Positions 1 through 7,402 of a DNA stretch of 64,000 bases are shown here, piece by piece. Source of the stretch: Ruegeria aquimaris (GTDB taxonomy: Bacteria > Pseudomonadota > Alphaproteobacteria > Rhodobacterales > Rhodobacteraceae). Position numbers and translations under genes: made by a program. Each line of letters begins with the position of its first letter. Positions within the stretch are counted from its first letter, which is position 1. The DNA lies in NCBI RefSeq assembly GCF_025751555.1, contig NZ_JAOWLB010000017.1, positions 1 through 64,000 of the forward strand, in the 5' to 3' direction. The notes under the pieces were generated by a model. The model did not search any database. It was given only the letters and a program-made list of their open reading frames with translations, and had not been told where the DNA came from.

Positions 1-2382
1 GAAGGACGTAACCCAGAACTCCTCAAATGATAGCGATGGTGCCGCGTTCCTTCGCATTATCGCGTCCTCGCGATTACGCACATTATGCGCAGCTGCGCAT
101 AACGTCCGGAAGGCCCCGGCATAGGCATCGTAGATGCCGCGCTGCTCCAGTGTCAGCGCATGCTCCAGCATCTCGTATTCGACACCGTCATAGGAAAGCG
201 ACCGGGCGGTGTAGAGGCCGAGCGCCCGAAGGTCGCGGGCCAGAACCTCCATCGCCGCGACACCGCCAGCCTCGATGGCTTCCACAAACTCGGCGCGAGT
301 AGCAAATGGAAAATCCTCCCCGCCCCAGAGCCCGAGACGCTGCGCGTAGGCGAGATTGTGGACCGTCGTCGCGCCTGTGGCGGAGACATAGACCACGCGG
401 GCATTGGGCAGCTTGTGCTGGAGCCGCAGGCCCGCCCTGCCCTGCTGCGAGGCTTCCGTGTCGCCGCGTTCGCCCTTGCTTCCTGCGGCATTCGCCATGG
501 CATGGCTTTCGTCAAACAGGATCACCCCGTCGAAATCCGCCCCGAGCCAGTCGACGATCTGGTCGACGCGGGATTTCTTCCCACCTCGTTCTTCCGAACG
601 CAGCGTCGCATAGGTGGTGAAGAGAATGCCCTCGGTAAGCGGGATGTCGCGGCCTTGTGCAAAGCGCGAGAGCGGCGTGACCAGCAGGCGCTCCTGCCCG
701 AGCGCCGACCAGTCGCGCTGCGCATCTTCCAGCAGCTTGTCGCTCTTCGAAATCCAGAGCGCCTTGCGGCGGCCCTGGCACCAATTGTCGAGCAGGATCC
801 CGGCCGATTGGCGGCCCTTGCCCGCCCCGGTGCCATCGCCGAGGAAGAAACCCCGGCGGAAGGCGATAGCATCAGCGGCGTCCTCCGGTGCTGCGGATAC
901 CACGTCTCCGGTCTCATCGACGGTCCAAGAGCCCGCGAGACGCGCGCCATGCGCCTCCCCCGCGTAGATAACGGTCTCGAGCTGCGCGTCTGACAGCAGG
1001 CCGTCGCGCAGGACGGCCGCCGGAAGCTTGGGGCGATAGCTCGGTTTCGGAGGTGCGACAGAGGCCATGGCCGCCGATTGCACAAGCTTGGTCGGGTGTC
1101 CGGTCGCTGCGGGGATGTCGATCGCCTGCAGACGGAAGGTCTCGTAGATCGCGTCGGACAGCCGTGCGGCGTCTTCGTCCTCGGCGGCGTCGCGGAGAGC
1201 ATAGTCCAGTTCCTCGGCCTCAATCGGCGTTTCGGGTTTCGCCATTTTAGCCGCAGAGGTCGCGCGCGATCGGCTGGTGGTTGTGTGTGTGGCGCGGGCA
1301 GGACTTCCCGGGAAGAGGGAAGAATGGAACAGACCTGCATTTGCGGCCTGTTCCAGTTCGAGGCGCGGCGGAATCTCTGCAGTGACCCGGGACATCAGAT
1401 GCGCCACGTCCCTAGACATGGGTTGGCGCAGGTCTGCGGTGGTGCCGCCCGGCTCGCCGCCGCGGCATTTGTCGAAGACAGAAATCCGCGTCTCGAAGCT
1501 GGTGCCGTGCTTGGCGAAAGCGGCGCCCGACACCGCGCTGGTGAAGACGAGATGGGCCGTCTCGGTCATACGGCCGAAGGTCTCGGCCGAGGCCGGCGCA
1601 TCCGGCGCGAAACCGGCCCCTGTGATGGCGACGAGCCGCCCGCCGGGGGCCAGGCGCGCGAGCGACGAGCGCAGATGCCGGGCCGTCGCCTCGGTCGACC
1701 GACCACCGACATTGGCCACAGCCGAGAAAGGCGGGTTCATCAGGATGACGCTCGGGCTTGAGGAGGCGTCGAGATGATCATCGATCTGCGCGGCATCGAA
1801 CCGGGTGACCGGTCGGCCCGGGAAAAGCAGCCGAAGGAGATCGACGCGGGTTTCGGCCAGCTCGTTCAGCGAAAGATTGCCGCCCGCGATCTCGGCAAGG
1901 ATCGCCAGGAGCCCGGTCCCGGCAGACGGCTCGAGGACCAGGTCGCGGGGCGTGATCTGTGCTGCCGCCAGTGCCGCCAGTCCCATGGGCAAGGGCGTGC
2001 TGAATTGCTGAAACCGCTCCATCTCTTCCGACCGCCGGGTGTGCGTGGGCAAGAGACCTGCCACCTTGGCGAGGATCGGCAACAGCGCCGCAGGCGAGCC
2101 GGCACGCGCAAGCAGCGCCCGACCGAACTTTCGCAGAAAGAGGACCAGCGCCACCTCGCCCGCCTCATAGGCGAGCTTCCAGTCCCAAGCACCGGTCGCA
2201 TCGGAACCGCCAAAGGCATGTTCCATCTCGCGGCGCAGGCGCAGCGCGTCGATCTGAAGCCCTTGCGCCAGATCGGGCTGCAGCGCTTCGGCAACAGCAA
2301 CGATCGCAGAGGCAGGATTTGCTGCCAACGGGACAATGGGCGCAGGCAAGGACGCCTGCGCAACAGGGGCAAGATGGGTCAT
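1..2382 (-). CDS. Strawberry-notch/DarB-like N6-adenine methyltransferase-helicase, 3' end outside window
   Basis: This is a large open frame running off the left edge, so only the N-terminal 794 codons are visible. The start ATG at 2382 has a GGAG box just upstream. An AdoMet motif (LEPSAGTG) near residue 150 and an NPPF catalytic motif near residue 215 mark an N6-adenine methyltransferase. Downstream, a Walker A of the form GDGTGAGKGR (about residue 510) and a DESHAM Walker B (about residue 625) mark a Strawberry-notch type superfamily 2 helicase. The same fusion is known from phage P1 DarB, which protects incoming DNA from type I restriction. On a conjugative plasmid I infer an anti-restriction or DNA-entry role. 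The family is usually well over 1,000 residues, so much of the helicase lies outside the window. Family assignment is firm; the role is inferred. Confidence 0.85.
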   Translation of the reverse strand, partial: MTHLAPVAQASLPAPIVPLAANPASAIVAVAEALQPDLAQGLQIDALRLRREMEHAFGGSDATGAWDWKLAYEAGEVALVLFLRKFGRALLARAGSPAALLPILAKVAGLLPTHTRRSEEMERFQQFSTPLPMGLAALAAAQITPRDLVLEPSAGTGLLAILAEIAGGNLSLNELAETRVDLLRLLFPGRPVTRFDAAQIDDHLDASSSPSVILMNPPFSAVANVGGRSTEATARHLRSSLARLAPGGRLVAITGAGFAPDAPASAETFGRMTETAHLVFTSAVSGAAFAKHGTSFETRISVFDKCRGGEPGGTTADLRQPMSRDVAHLMSRVTAEIPPRLELEQAANAGLFHSSLFPGSPARATHTTTSRSRATSAAKMAKPETPIEAEELDYALRDAAEDEDAARLSDAIYETFRLQAIDIPAATGHPTKLVQSAAMASVAPPKPSYRPKLPAAVLRDGLLSDAQLETVIYAGEAHGARLAGSWTVDETGDVVSAAPEDAADAIAFRRGFFLGDGTGAGKGRQSAGILLDNWCQGRRKALWISKSDKLLEDAQRDWSALGQERLLVTPLSRFAQGRDIPLTEGILFTTYATLRSEERGGKKSRVDQIVDWLGADFDGVILFDESHAMANAAGSKGERGDTEASQQGRAGLRLQHKLPNARVVYVSATGATTVHNLAYAQRLGLWGGEDFPFATRAEFVEAIEAGGVAAMEVLARDLRALGLYTARSLSYDGVEYEMLEHALTLEQRGIYDAYAGAFRTLCAAAHNVRNREDAIMRRNAAPSLSFEEFWVTSF

Positions 2383-2559
2383 CGGGAAACTCCGGAATGA
2401 AGGACAGGATCAGGCCCGGACTCCCTCTCTCGGGCAGCCTCGGACCTGATCTTTCCCGGCCCCTCTCTCCCTCTCGCACCAAGGTGTTCCCGACGCTTGG
2501 CTTGATTTTGTTCTTGTTATGTTCTATTTTCAGAGCCAAGCCAGAAAGGGGGTTCCACC

Positions 2560-2856
2560 ATGGAAAGCAGCACCCGCGCCCTGCCCGTAACACCCAAGCA
2601 GATTGCCTATGCGCGGTCGCTCGCCCTGCGCAACCGGACGCTCCTGCCCTGGGAGGTTCAGCAAGACCGGCGATCTTTGAGCGCTTGGATCGAGGTTCAG
2701 GCCCGGCTGAAGCCTGTATCGGACATGGACCGGCTGCCCACGTCCAAGCAAGTAGCCTTCGCGGAGAAACTCGCCCGGATCAAACGGCGCGCCGTTCCGG
2801 ACGAATGCTTCCGCGACAAGGGGCTCTTGTCGAAGTGGATCGACGGGAACAAGTGA
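2560..2856 (+). CDS. Small protein made of two topoisomerase-tail-like repeats
   Basis: A 98-residue soluble protein that I cannot name. It consists of two imperfect repeats of about 35 residues, starting at TPKQIAYARSLA (residue 11) and TSKQVAFAEKLA (residue 61). Each ends in a short acidic or aromatic tail (LSAWIE and LSKWID). The T-x-K-Q-x3-A-x2-LA pattern with a closing L-S-x-W/F-I/L-D resembles the short C-terminal extension of many bacterial type IA topoisomerases, which suggests a helical nucleic-acid-binding module. It is divergent from the methyltransferase-helicase gene, with 177 bp between the two starts. The start ATG is preceded by a run of GGGG. Function unknown. Confidence 0.6.
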   Translation: MESSTRALPVTPKQIAYARSLALRNRTLLPWEVQQDRRSLSAWIEVQARLKPVSDMDRLPTSKQVAFAEKLARIKRRAVPDECFRDKGLLSKWIDGNK

Positions 2857-3216
2857 CAGAAACGGGGCGCTCGCCCCCCGACGAACGGGGTCACAGGCCT
2901 GCGGTATCTTCACACATCATAACTCTGAGCTTGGAAGAGCCATTCCTGGTGAAGGTCGACTAGAAGCAGAATAGTGGGATGACCAAGCGCCACCGCACCA
3001 TATTGGGCTGAGAGTTTGCCTCGCCAAATCTTCTTGGATTTCCGTAAGTAGATGTATAAAAAGCGAAAACCCGCGAGGACCTGTAACGGCTGTCGCGGGC
3101 TTCTAAGGGTTTGAAGGCCTGACTTTGCCTTCGATTGCTCTCATATATGGGTATCTTCGCACGACTGTCAAGCGCAGTCTGACGGTACGCGAACAGTCGA
3201 TCGGAGCATTAAGTAT
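2857..3216. other. Intergenic region containing a possible sRNA
   Basis: About 360 bp without a protein gene. The only structure seen is the hairpin with a T-rich flank at about 3058-3100 and a promoter-like sequence on the minus strand at about 3142-3171, described separately as a candidate small RNA. The sequence just before 3217 carries a GGAG box for the following gene. Confidence 0.5.
3058..3135 (-). ncRNA. Candidate small RNA with intrinsic terminator
   Basis: On the minus strand, TTGACA (3171-3166) is followed after 18 bp by TATATG (3147-3142), a good vegetative promoter. About 80 nt downstream is a GC-rich stem (GCCCGCGA pairing with TCGCGGG across 3070-3099), then TTTT and TTTTT stretches, the layout of a Rho-independent terminator. 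No open frame lies between them. No minus-strand protein gene precedes this terminator, so a short non-coding transcript is the simplest reading. It could also be a remnant of a tRNA-adjacent terminator. Confidence 0.35.
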
Positions 3217-3831
3217 TTGGTAACAAATATAATTTCTCAAGAACGCCTCACGAAGTACCTCGTTGCTGCTGGTCACAATCCAGATCGCGCATTGGCCCTC
3301 TATGGCTGGAACATTCAGCTCAGTGAGGCTTTCTTCCCTGTACTGAGCGCAGCCGAGGTCAGTCTAAGGAACATAATCGTCGCTCGCCTCATCGCGCTCT
3401 ATGGTCCGCAATGGTGGGATGACCCTGCCTTTCTCTTGCAGATCAAGAGCGGCGGCAAGCGCATAGTAAAGACAGCACGCGACAAGCTCGTCACAACGGG
3501 CGCGGTTACCTCAGGGCGAATGACCGCAGAGCTCAATTTTGGATTCTGGGTGAAAATGCTGCTGCCAAGGCACGAACCCGTCTTCTGGGCAAATCTGCAT
3601 GGAGAATTCCCTCACCTGCCGGGGCCTGTTTCCTATGCACAACTATACAAGCGCTGTGACGATGTCCGTGAATTTCGCAACCGCGTCTTTCATCATGAAC
3701 CAATTCTTCATCGAAATATCACCGCTGAGTATAGTCAGATCATGGAACTGATTAAATGGTTGAGCCCAGATAAGGCCATCTGGATCAAACAATATTCCCG
3801 GGTCATGACGGTTGTGCGGCAGAAGCCGTGA
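3217..3831 (+). CDS. Abi-family (HEPN-type) protein
   Basis: A 204-residue protein resembling the Abi family linked to abortive infection. Two hallmarks are visible: an N-terminal A-E-V-S-L-R-N segment (residues 46-52) followed by a YGPQWW stretch, and RNRVFHHE near residues 154-161, which fits the R-x4-6-H active-site pattern of HEPN ribonucleases. The family is thought to stop phage growth by RNA cleavage in the cytoplasm. The chosen start is TTG at 3217 because GGAG lies 10 bp upstream and no in-frame ATG fits. The gene looks more AT-rich than its neighbours, consistent with recent acquisition. It stands alone without an obvious antitoxin. Confidence 0.65.
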   Translation: MVTNIISQERLTKYLVAAGHNPDRALALYGWNIQLSEAFFPVLSAAEVSLRNIIVARLIALYGPQWWDDPAFLLQIKSGGKRIVKTARDKLVTTGAVTSGRMTAELNFGFWVKMLLPRHEPVFWANLHGEFPHLPGPVSYAQLYKRCDDVREFRNRVFHHEPILHRNITAEYSQIMELIKWLSPDKAIWIKQYSRVMTVVRQKP

Positions 3832-3890
3832 CCACTGCCGATATCTTACAACAGACTAGCCCCCGCTTGTCTGCGTGAAACGAGATCAGC

Positions 3891-4535
3891 TCACCCAAAC
3901 CGCCGCCCTCCTTCCGTGAACGTATACTCATTGACGATGATCCCCTCCTCGATGGCCTCGTCCGAGGTGAGATGGTCGTATTCGGCTTCAAGTTGGCGGT
4001 AGAGCCAGCGGGCCAGATCACGCAGCGCCTCGGTAATGACTTCTTCCGCGTCCTCGGTCGGCGGCTGCCAGGTCGGGCTGTCCCGCGTGACGTCCACCGA
4101 CATGGTGTATTCATGATAATAGCGGCCACGGTGGCTGGCCTCGGCGGCGAGTTGGTAGAAATTCCGGCGCTGGATGGCCTGCAGCCGGTCGGCGATGCCG
4201 TGCAACGTCGTGTCCGTGGGCGCGTAGTCCCGAATGCGCGCGGCGGCGCCCTTGGCGTGGGACCAGTAGCCTTCGAACGAAGCTCCATCACCCTGGCTCC
4301 AGAAGCCGGAGAACCAGATGCAGGGCTTGGCCCGCGTCCCGCCGCCCATCAAGCGGACGGGGGTGGTTTTCAGGCGGATGCCGAGGATCTCGCAGACCCG
4401 CTCAAAATCCTCATAGACCGCGTCCCACCAATCGTCATGGGGGCCAAGCTCGCGATACCAGCTGCGCGCCTTCTCCTTGGCGGCATCCGAGAGTTCGGGG
4501 AACTGGTAGACGGTGGTGCAGATCACCTCAGGCAT
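3891..4535 (-). CDS. Conserved phage/plasmid hypothetical protein
   Basis: A 214-residue soluble, acidic protein. Its opening (TTVYQFPELSDAAKEKARSWYR) follows the pattern TTV-x-x-F/Y-x-ELS-x-x-AK-x-KA-x-x-W-Y/F-R of proteins widespread in phages and plasmids. Such proteins are sometimes annotated as antitoxin-like, but I know of no proven function. A large aromatic and acidic middle and no membrane segments are seen. The start ATG overlaps the end of the upstream gene by 8 bp, so the two are probably translationally coupled within a minus-strand run of small plasmid genes (3.9-7.3 kb). Confidence 0.6.
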   Translation of the reverse strand: MPEVICTTVYQFPELSDAAKEKARSWYRELGPHDDWWDAVYEDFERVCEILGIRLKTTPVRLMGGGTRAKPCIWFSGFWSQGDGASFEGYWSHAKGAAARIRDYAPTDTTLHGIADRLQAIQRRNFYQLAAEASHRGRYYHEYTMSVDVTRDSPTWQPPTEDAEEVITEALRDLARWLYRQLEAEYDHLTSDEAIEEGIIVNEYTFTEGGRRFG

Positions 4536-4947
4536 CGATGTCCTCCCCGTTCAATGCGGCGGCCAGCCACTCTTGCGTGCTGGACCAGCAGATGGATTTG
4601 CGAGCGCCGAGATCGATGGCATGCGCGCCGCCACCAAAGGCGTCGAGTCGTGGCCGAGAGCAGGTCAGAGAATACTGGAACCCCCAAAGGCCGGTGAGGT
4701 CGAGCTCTTCAGCAAGACGCAAGACGAAGCGGATGACGGCTTCGACATCGCCGTGTTCGTCATCATGGATCCAGAGGCTGCTGCCCTCGGCGGCATCCTG
4801 GTGCACGAGATCGAAGCCAGCGATACCCGGGTCGTCGGCGTCCTGATCTGCAGCGCGCAGATCGTGAAACAGCGCGAGAGCTCGGGCCGCCTTTTCGGGA
4901 GTGCCGACGTCGAGCAGGCATGAGAAATGGGTGAAGTAATCCGCCAT
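4528..4947 (-). CDS. Conserved plasmid hypothetical protein
   Basis: A 139-residue acidic protein that begins MADYFTHFSC. The start at 4947 is chosen because an AGGAGGT ribosome site sits 5 bp upstream; the longer upstream reading is arginine-rich out-of-gene sequence. No catalytic motif, signal peptide or membrane segment is visible. The 3' end overlaps the next gene by 8 bp. Its regular position beside DUF6915- and DUF6878-like genes is typical of Rhodobacterales plasmid backbones. Function unknown. Confidence 0.7.
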   Translation of the reverse strand: MADYFTHFSCLLDVGTPEKAARALALFHDLRAADQDADDPGIAGFDLVHQDAAEGSSLWIHDDEHGDVEAVIRFVLRLAEELDLTGLWGFQYSLTCSRPRLDAFGGGAHAIDLGARKSICWSSTQEWLAAALNGEDIDA

Positions 4948-5018
4948 GGGGACCTCCTGAATGGGGAAGACCCGGCCAGAAGGCCGAGTACTGGATTGGA
5001 AGGGTCGGCCGGGAGCGA

Positions 5019-5216
5019 TCAGCCGATCGACGTGTCGTCTGCCGCCTGTCGTGCGACATGCGCGCAGAGCATTTGTCGGTAGAAGCGCTTGCGCGCCGAC
5101 CGGAGGCCGCAAACAGCGCGTGTGTCGGGGTGCAGCGCCCGGACCGCCGCGCGAACCACTGCCAGTGGCGAAGCGGTCGGCGGCAAGTCAAGACTTAGAT
5201 AAGTGGGATCGGTCAT
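5019..5216 (-). CDS. Small conserved hypothetical protein
   Basis: A 65-residue basic protein (MTDPTYLSLDLPPTAS...). It is codirectional with neighbours on both sides, one base pair downstream of the DUF6915-like stop, which suggests co-transcription. Two short amphipathic helices are likely (LAVVRAAVRALHPDT and SARKRFYRQML). No known domain is recognised. It is kept as real because of its operon position and coherent codon use. Confidence 0.5.
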   Translation of the reverse strand: MTDPTYLSLDLPPTASPLAVVRAAVRALHPDTRAVCGLRSARKRFYRQMLCAHVARQAADDTSIG

Positions 5217-5217
5217 G

Positions 5218-5595
5218 TCACGTGACCTCGACCACGGGCGAGACGAGATGCGGATCGACCTGTGCCTCGATCCGTTCGGTCCGACCCATCCAAGGCTCGG
5301 GCCGAATGGCCTTCACCCAATCGGCGAAGCTCGGGATGAAGCCGAGGTCCTCCTTAACATGCTGCTCGCCGACCCAGCGGGTCGGGATGACGCGCCCGGT
5401 CGACAGCATGAGGGTCGGGCCGAAAATCGTCTCGGCCATGAAGATGCCCTCCGCATGGTGGCGCAGCGCCCGGTGCCGAAAGTCGGCTGTGATCTCCTTG
5501 CTCTGGTCGAACCAGGAATGCACGGCGAGGTAGTCGTCGACCGTGCCGCCCCATTTCTTCACCGAGGACAGGGCGTGGTGGTAGGGATGTGCCAT
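5218..5595 (-). CDS. DUF6915-like protein
   Basis: A 125-residue protein beginning MAHPYHHALSSVKKWGG. The motifs DYLAVHSWFD, FRHRALRHHAEGIF and RWVGEQHVKEDLG match, from memory, the DUF6915 family found on plasmids and phages of this order. Several conserved His residues (RHRALRHH, GEQH) could bind a metal, but this is speculation. The start at 5595 is preceded by GAGGGGG; the longer frame upstream is shadow sequence from the neighbouring gene. It lies 10 bp after the DUF6878-like stop, so is almost certainly co-transcribed with it. Function unknown. Confidence 0.75.
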   Translation of the reverse strand: MAHPYHHALSSVKKWGGTVDDYLAVHSWFDQSKEITADFRHRALRHHAEGIFMAETIFGPTLMLSTGRVIPTRWVGEQHVKEDLGFIPSFADWVKAIRPEPWMGRTERIEAQVDPHLVSPVVEVT

Positions 5596-5605
5596 CGCCG
5601 CCCCC

Positions 5606-6097
5606 TCAGAAATCGTGCGTGTAGAGTTCGGACGAGGTGAAGCGCTCGTTGAACTCAAGGTGGATGGTGCGAGCGCTCGCGTCGAAGCAGAATTCGCCGT
5701 AAGCCCCGTCGTTGTTCTCCCAGCCGCCATGGGTGTCGGAGAGGAAGTCGTAGGCCAGTTGCTCGACGACATCTTCGAGCGAAAGCGCCCGCATCTCGAC
5801 CTCCGGGTCGTCCCAGGTCAATGCGGCATAGGCGATCTCGGTCTTGGGGAAAGGAACTTCGGTCTCGCCAGCGTAGGCTTCGATGCTTTCAACCTGGCCG
5901 CTATCGCCATAGCCGTCGAAGCTCACTGTCACATGGGCGATGCCCGCGGCAGTCAGGCCATCGAAGAGGCGCTCCTTGTTGGCCGGTCGCAAAGCTGCGA
6001 TACGCGCGTCACGCTCGGACTGCCGAGCCAGCACGGCGGCGAAATCAATCTTGGACGGCGCCATCGGCGCGGCCAGGGTGGGTTCGATCTTGGACAT
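5606..6097 (-). CDS. DUF6878-like protein
   Basis: A 163-residue acidic protein. Diagnostic segments are ANKERLFDGLTAAGI, VTVSFDGYGDSGQ and HGGWENNDGAYGEF near the C-terminus, which I recognise as the DUF6878 family. The start ATG at 6097 follows a GGAGTTTCC leader like the one before the 2382 gene. No membrane segment or known catalytic motif. It heads the tight DUF6878-DUF6915-65aa run. Function unknown. Confidence 0.75.
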   Translation of the reverse strand: MSKIEPTLAAPMAPSKIDFAAVLARQSERDARIAALRPANKERLFDGLTAAGIAHVTVSFDGYGDSGQVESIEAYAGETEVPFPKTEIAYAALTWDDPEVEMRALSLEDVVEQLAYDFLSDTHGGWENNDGAYGEFCFDASARTIHLEFNERFTSSELYTHDF

Positions 6098-6194
6098 TGG
6101 AAACTCCGGAATGAGGAAAGGGATCTGAACCCCGAGGCTCTCTCTCGTCCTCGCAGGCTCACATCCTCCCCTGCCCTTCTCTGACTCTCGCGCG

Positions 6195-6713
6195 TCACGC
6201 CGCGATCTGCAGGGCGCGAGACGCGAAGACACGCCAGAGCGGATCGACAAGACGGGCATCGAGAAGGTCGGCGTGGTGCCGCAGCCGTCGCGCGAGGCCA
6301 TGTTCATGCCACTCGGCCGCCCGCATGGCCTGCGCGCGGGTCTGGCTGGCCTCGGACACGACGGCGCGGGCTTCGGCGGCATCCAAGACCGGGTGGCACC
6401 ATGCGACTCCGCCATCACAGGTAGCTCCGGCCAGAACGAGACGGCCCTCCCGATCGAGGATTGCCAGGATGCGCGGAGCGTCTTCAGGTGTGATATCTTC
6501 GGCGTGAACGATTGCCCCCTGCATGGCCTCGGCCAGCGTGGCAAACCGCTCCAGTACCTTGGGGTGTGCCTGCCCGGACATGAGAGCCCCGGGCGTATGG
6601 CAAGCCGTCGTGAGTGCGAACGGCAAATCTTGATCTGCAAAAGCGGTCGGGAAGCTCGGCGGCAAATCTGTTTTCTGCGTTTCCGGCTGAGTTTGGAGAG
6701 GAAGGTCGAACAT
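6195..6713 (-). CDS. Conserved hypothetical protein
   Basis: A 172-residue protein starting MFDLPLQTQPETQK. The N-terminal 30 residues look disordered. The rest is mixed, with a pair of cysteines (GATCDGGVAWCHP) and a long Arg/Ala-rich C-terminal helix (RAQAMRAAEWHEHGLARR). It ends about 100 bp upstream of the DUF6878-like start, on the same strand. No family is recognised. Confidence 0.6.
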   Translation of the reverse strand: MFDLPLQTQPETQKTDLPPSFPTAFADQDLPFALTTACHTPGALMSGQAHPKVLERFATLAEAMQGAIVHAEDITPEDAPRILAILDREGRLVLAGATCDGGVAWCHPVLDAAEARAVVSEASQTRAQAMRAAEWHEHGLARRLRHHADLLDARLVDPLWRVFASRALQIAA

Positions 6714-6808
6714 GGCATATCTCCGACGGTGCGGAGAGCCTCTCTCTCCGCTTCAAACCGTCAAAGACCAAACCGCCCCCTCGGACTCTCTGTCGCTGAT
6801 CGGGCCGA

Positions 6809-7309
6809 TCATTTCGGCGTTGGTAAATCGCCCCATCGAACCCGCAAGTAGCGCCCTTCGCGCTTTGGAAGATCTTTTCGGTCGATCATCCGACCCGAGA
6901 CCTGAAAATCCTCGTTGATCTTTACAACCAAGAGCTTGTTGAAATGCCCATTTGTATCGACCACAACCACATCCTTTGTCTTGAATGGCGTAATGGTCTT
7001 GACCTCGACATGATCATTGCCAAGTCTTCCGTCAGCACCCTGGGCATAGGTCTTGTTCAGCTTGATACCGTACGTAATAGCACCGAACAGCTCACCGATA
7101 TCGCCGTAGACAGAGAGGTGAAGACCGGTCTCGAGGTGATAGCTTTCCGCAAGGGACAGGAGATCCTCAAAATATGGGATCATAGACCTGATCGCGTTCG
7201 GGTATTTAGCGCCCCACTCCTTGTAGCGAAGCTGCTCGTCGATTTCCGACCAGGTAACCCATTCACCGTCATCATAAAATGCACGATCTGACCAATCAAT
7301 TTCGTCCAT
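6809..7309 (-). CDS. Conserved hypothetical with PD-(D/E)XK-like signature
   Basis: A 166-residue soluble protein. The central part contains Asp93 in AQGADGRLGND followed by VEVK (residues 101-104), with an earlier GE at 72-73. This spacing resembles the PD-(D/E)XK nuclease core (E...D...E-x-K), as in several small restriction-like or plasmid-maintenance proteins. The remainder is beta-rich (DVVVVDTNGHF, LLVVKINEDF). No other domain is seen. It is monocistronic between the 6713 gene and the DUF932 gene. Family name uncertain; the nuclease idea is an inference from motif spacing only. Confidence 0.55.
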   Translation of the reverse strand: MDEIDWSDRAFYDDGEWVTWSEIDEQLRYKEWGAKYPNAIRSMIPYFEDLLSLAESYHLETGLHLSVYGDIGELFGAITYGIKLNKTYAQGADGRLGNDHVEVKTITPFKTKDVVVVDTNGHFNKLLVVKINEDFQVSGRMIDRKDLPKREGRYLRVRWGDLPTPK

Positions 7310-7370
7310 GCGCGTACTTCCAACACCTAATCGTGCCGGGCACAGTAGCAGATCGATGAAACAGGAACGA

Positions 7371-7396
7371 GACCGGAGGCGATATCGCCTCCGGTC
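7371..7396. terminator. Perfect 26-bp palindrome, terminator-like
   Basis: A perfect GC-rich inverted repeat (arms GACCGGAGGCGAT and its complement) lies 6 bp downstream of the stop codon of the DUF932 gene. No T-run follows on the minus strand, so it may be a transcript-stabilising or Rho-assisted terminator. Confidence 0.5.
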
Positions 7397-7402
7397 GCCA
7401 CC

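Noticed and set aside
160-993. Long plus-strand open frame opposite the methyltransferase-helicase gene
   Set aside because: Antisense shadow of a GC-rich gene; the minus-strand frame carries the AdoMet, NPPF, Walker A and DESHAM motifs.
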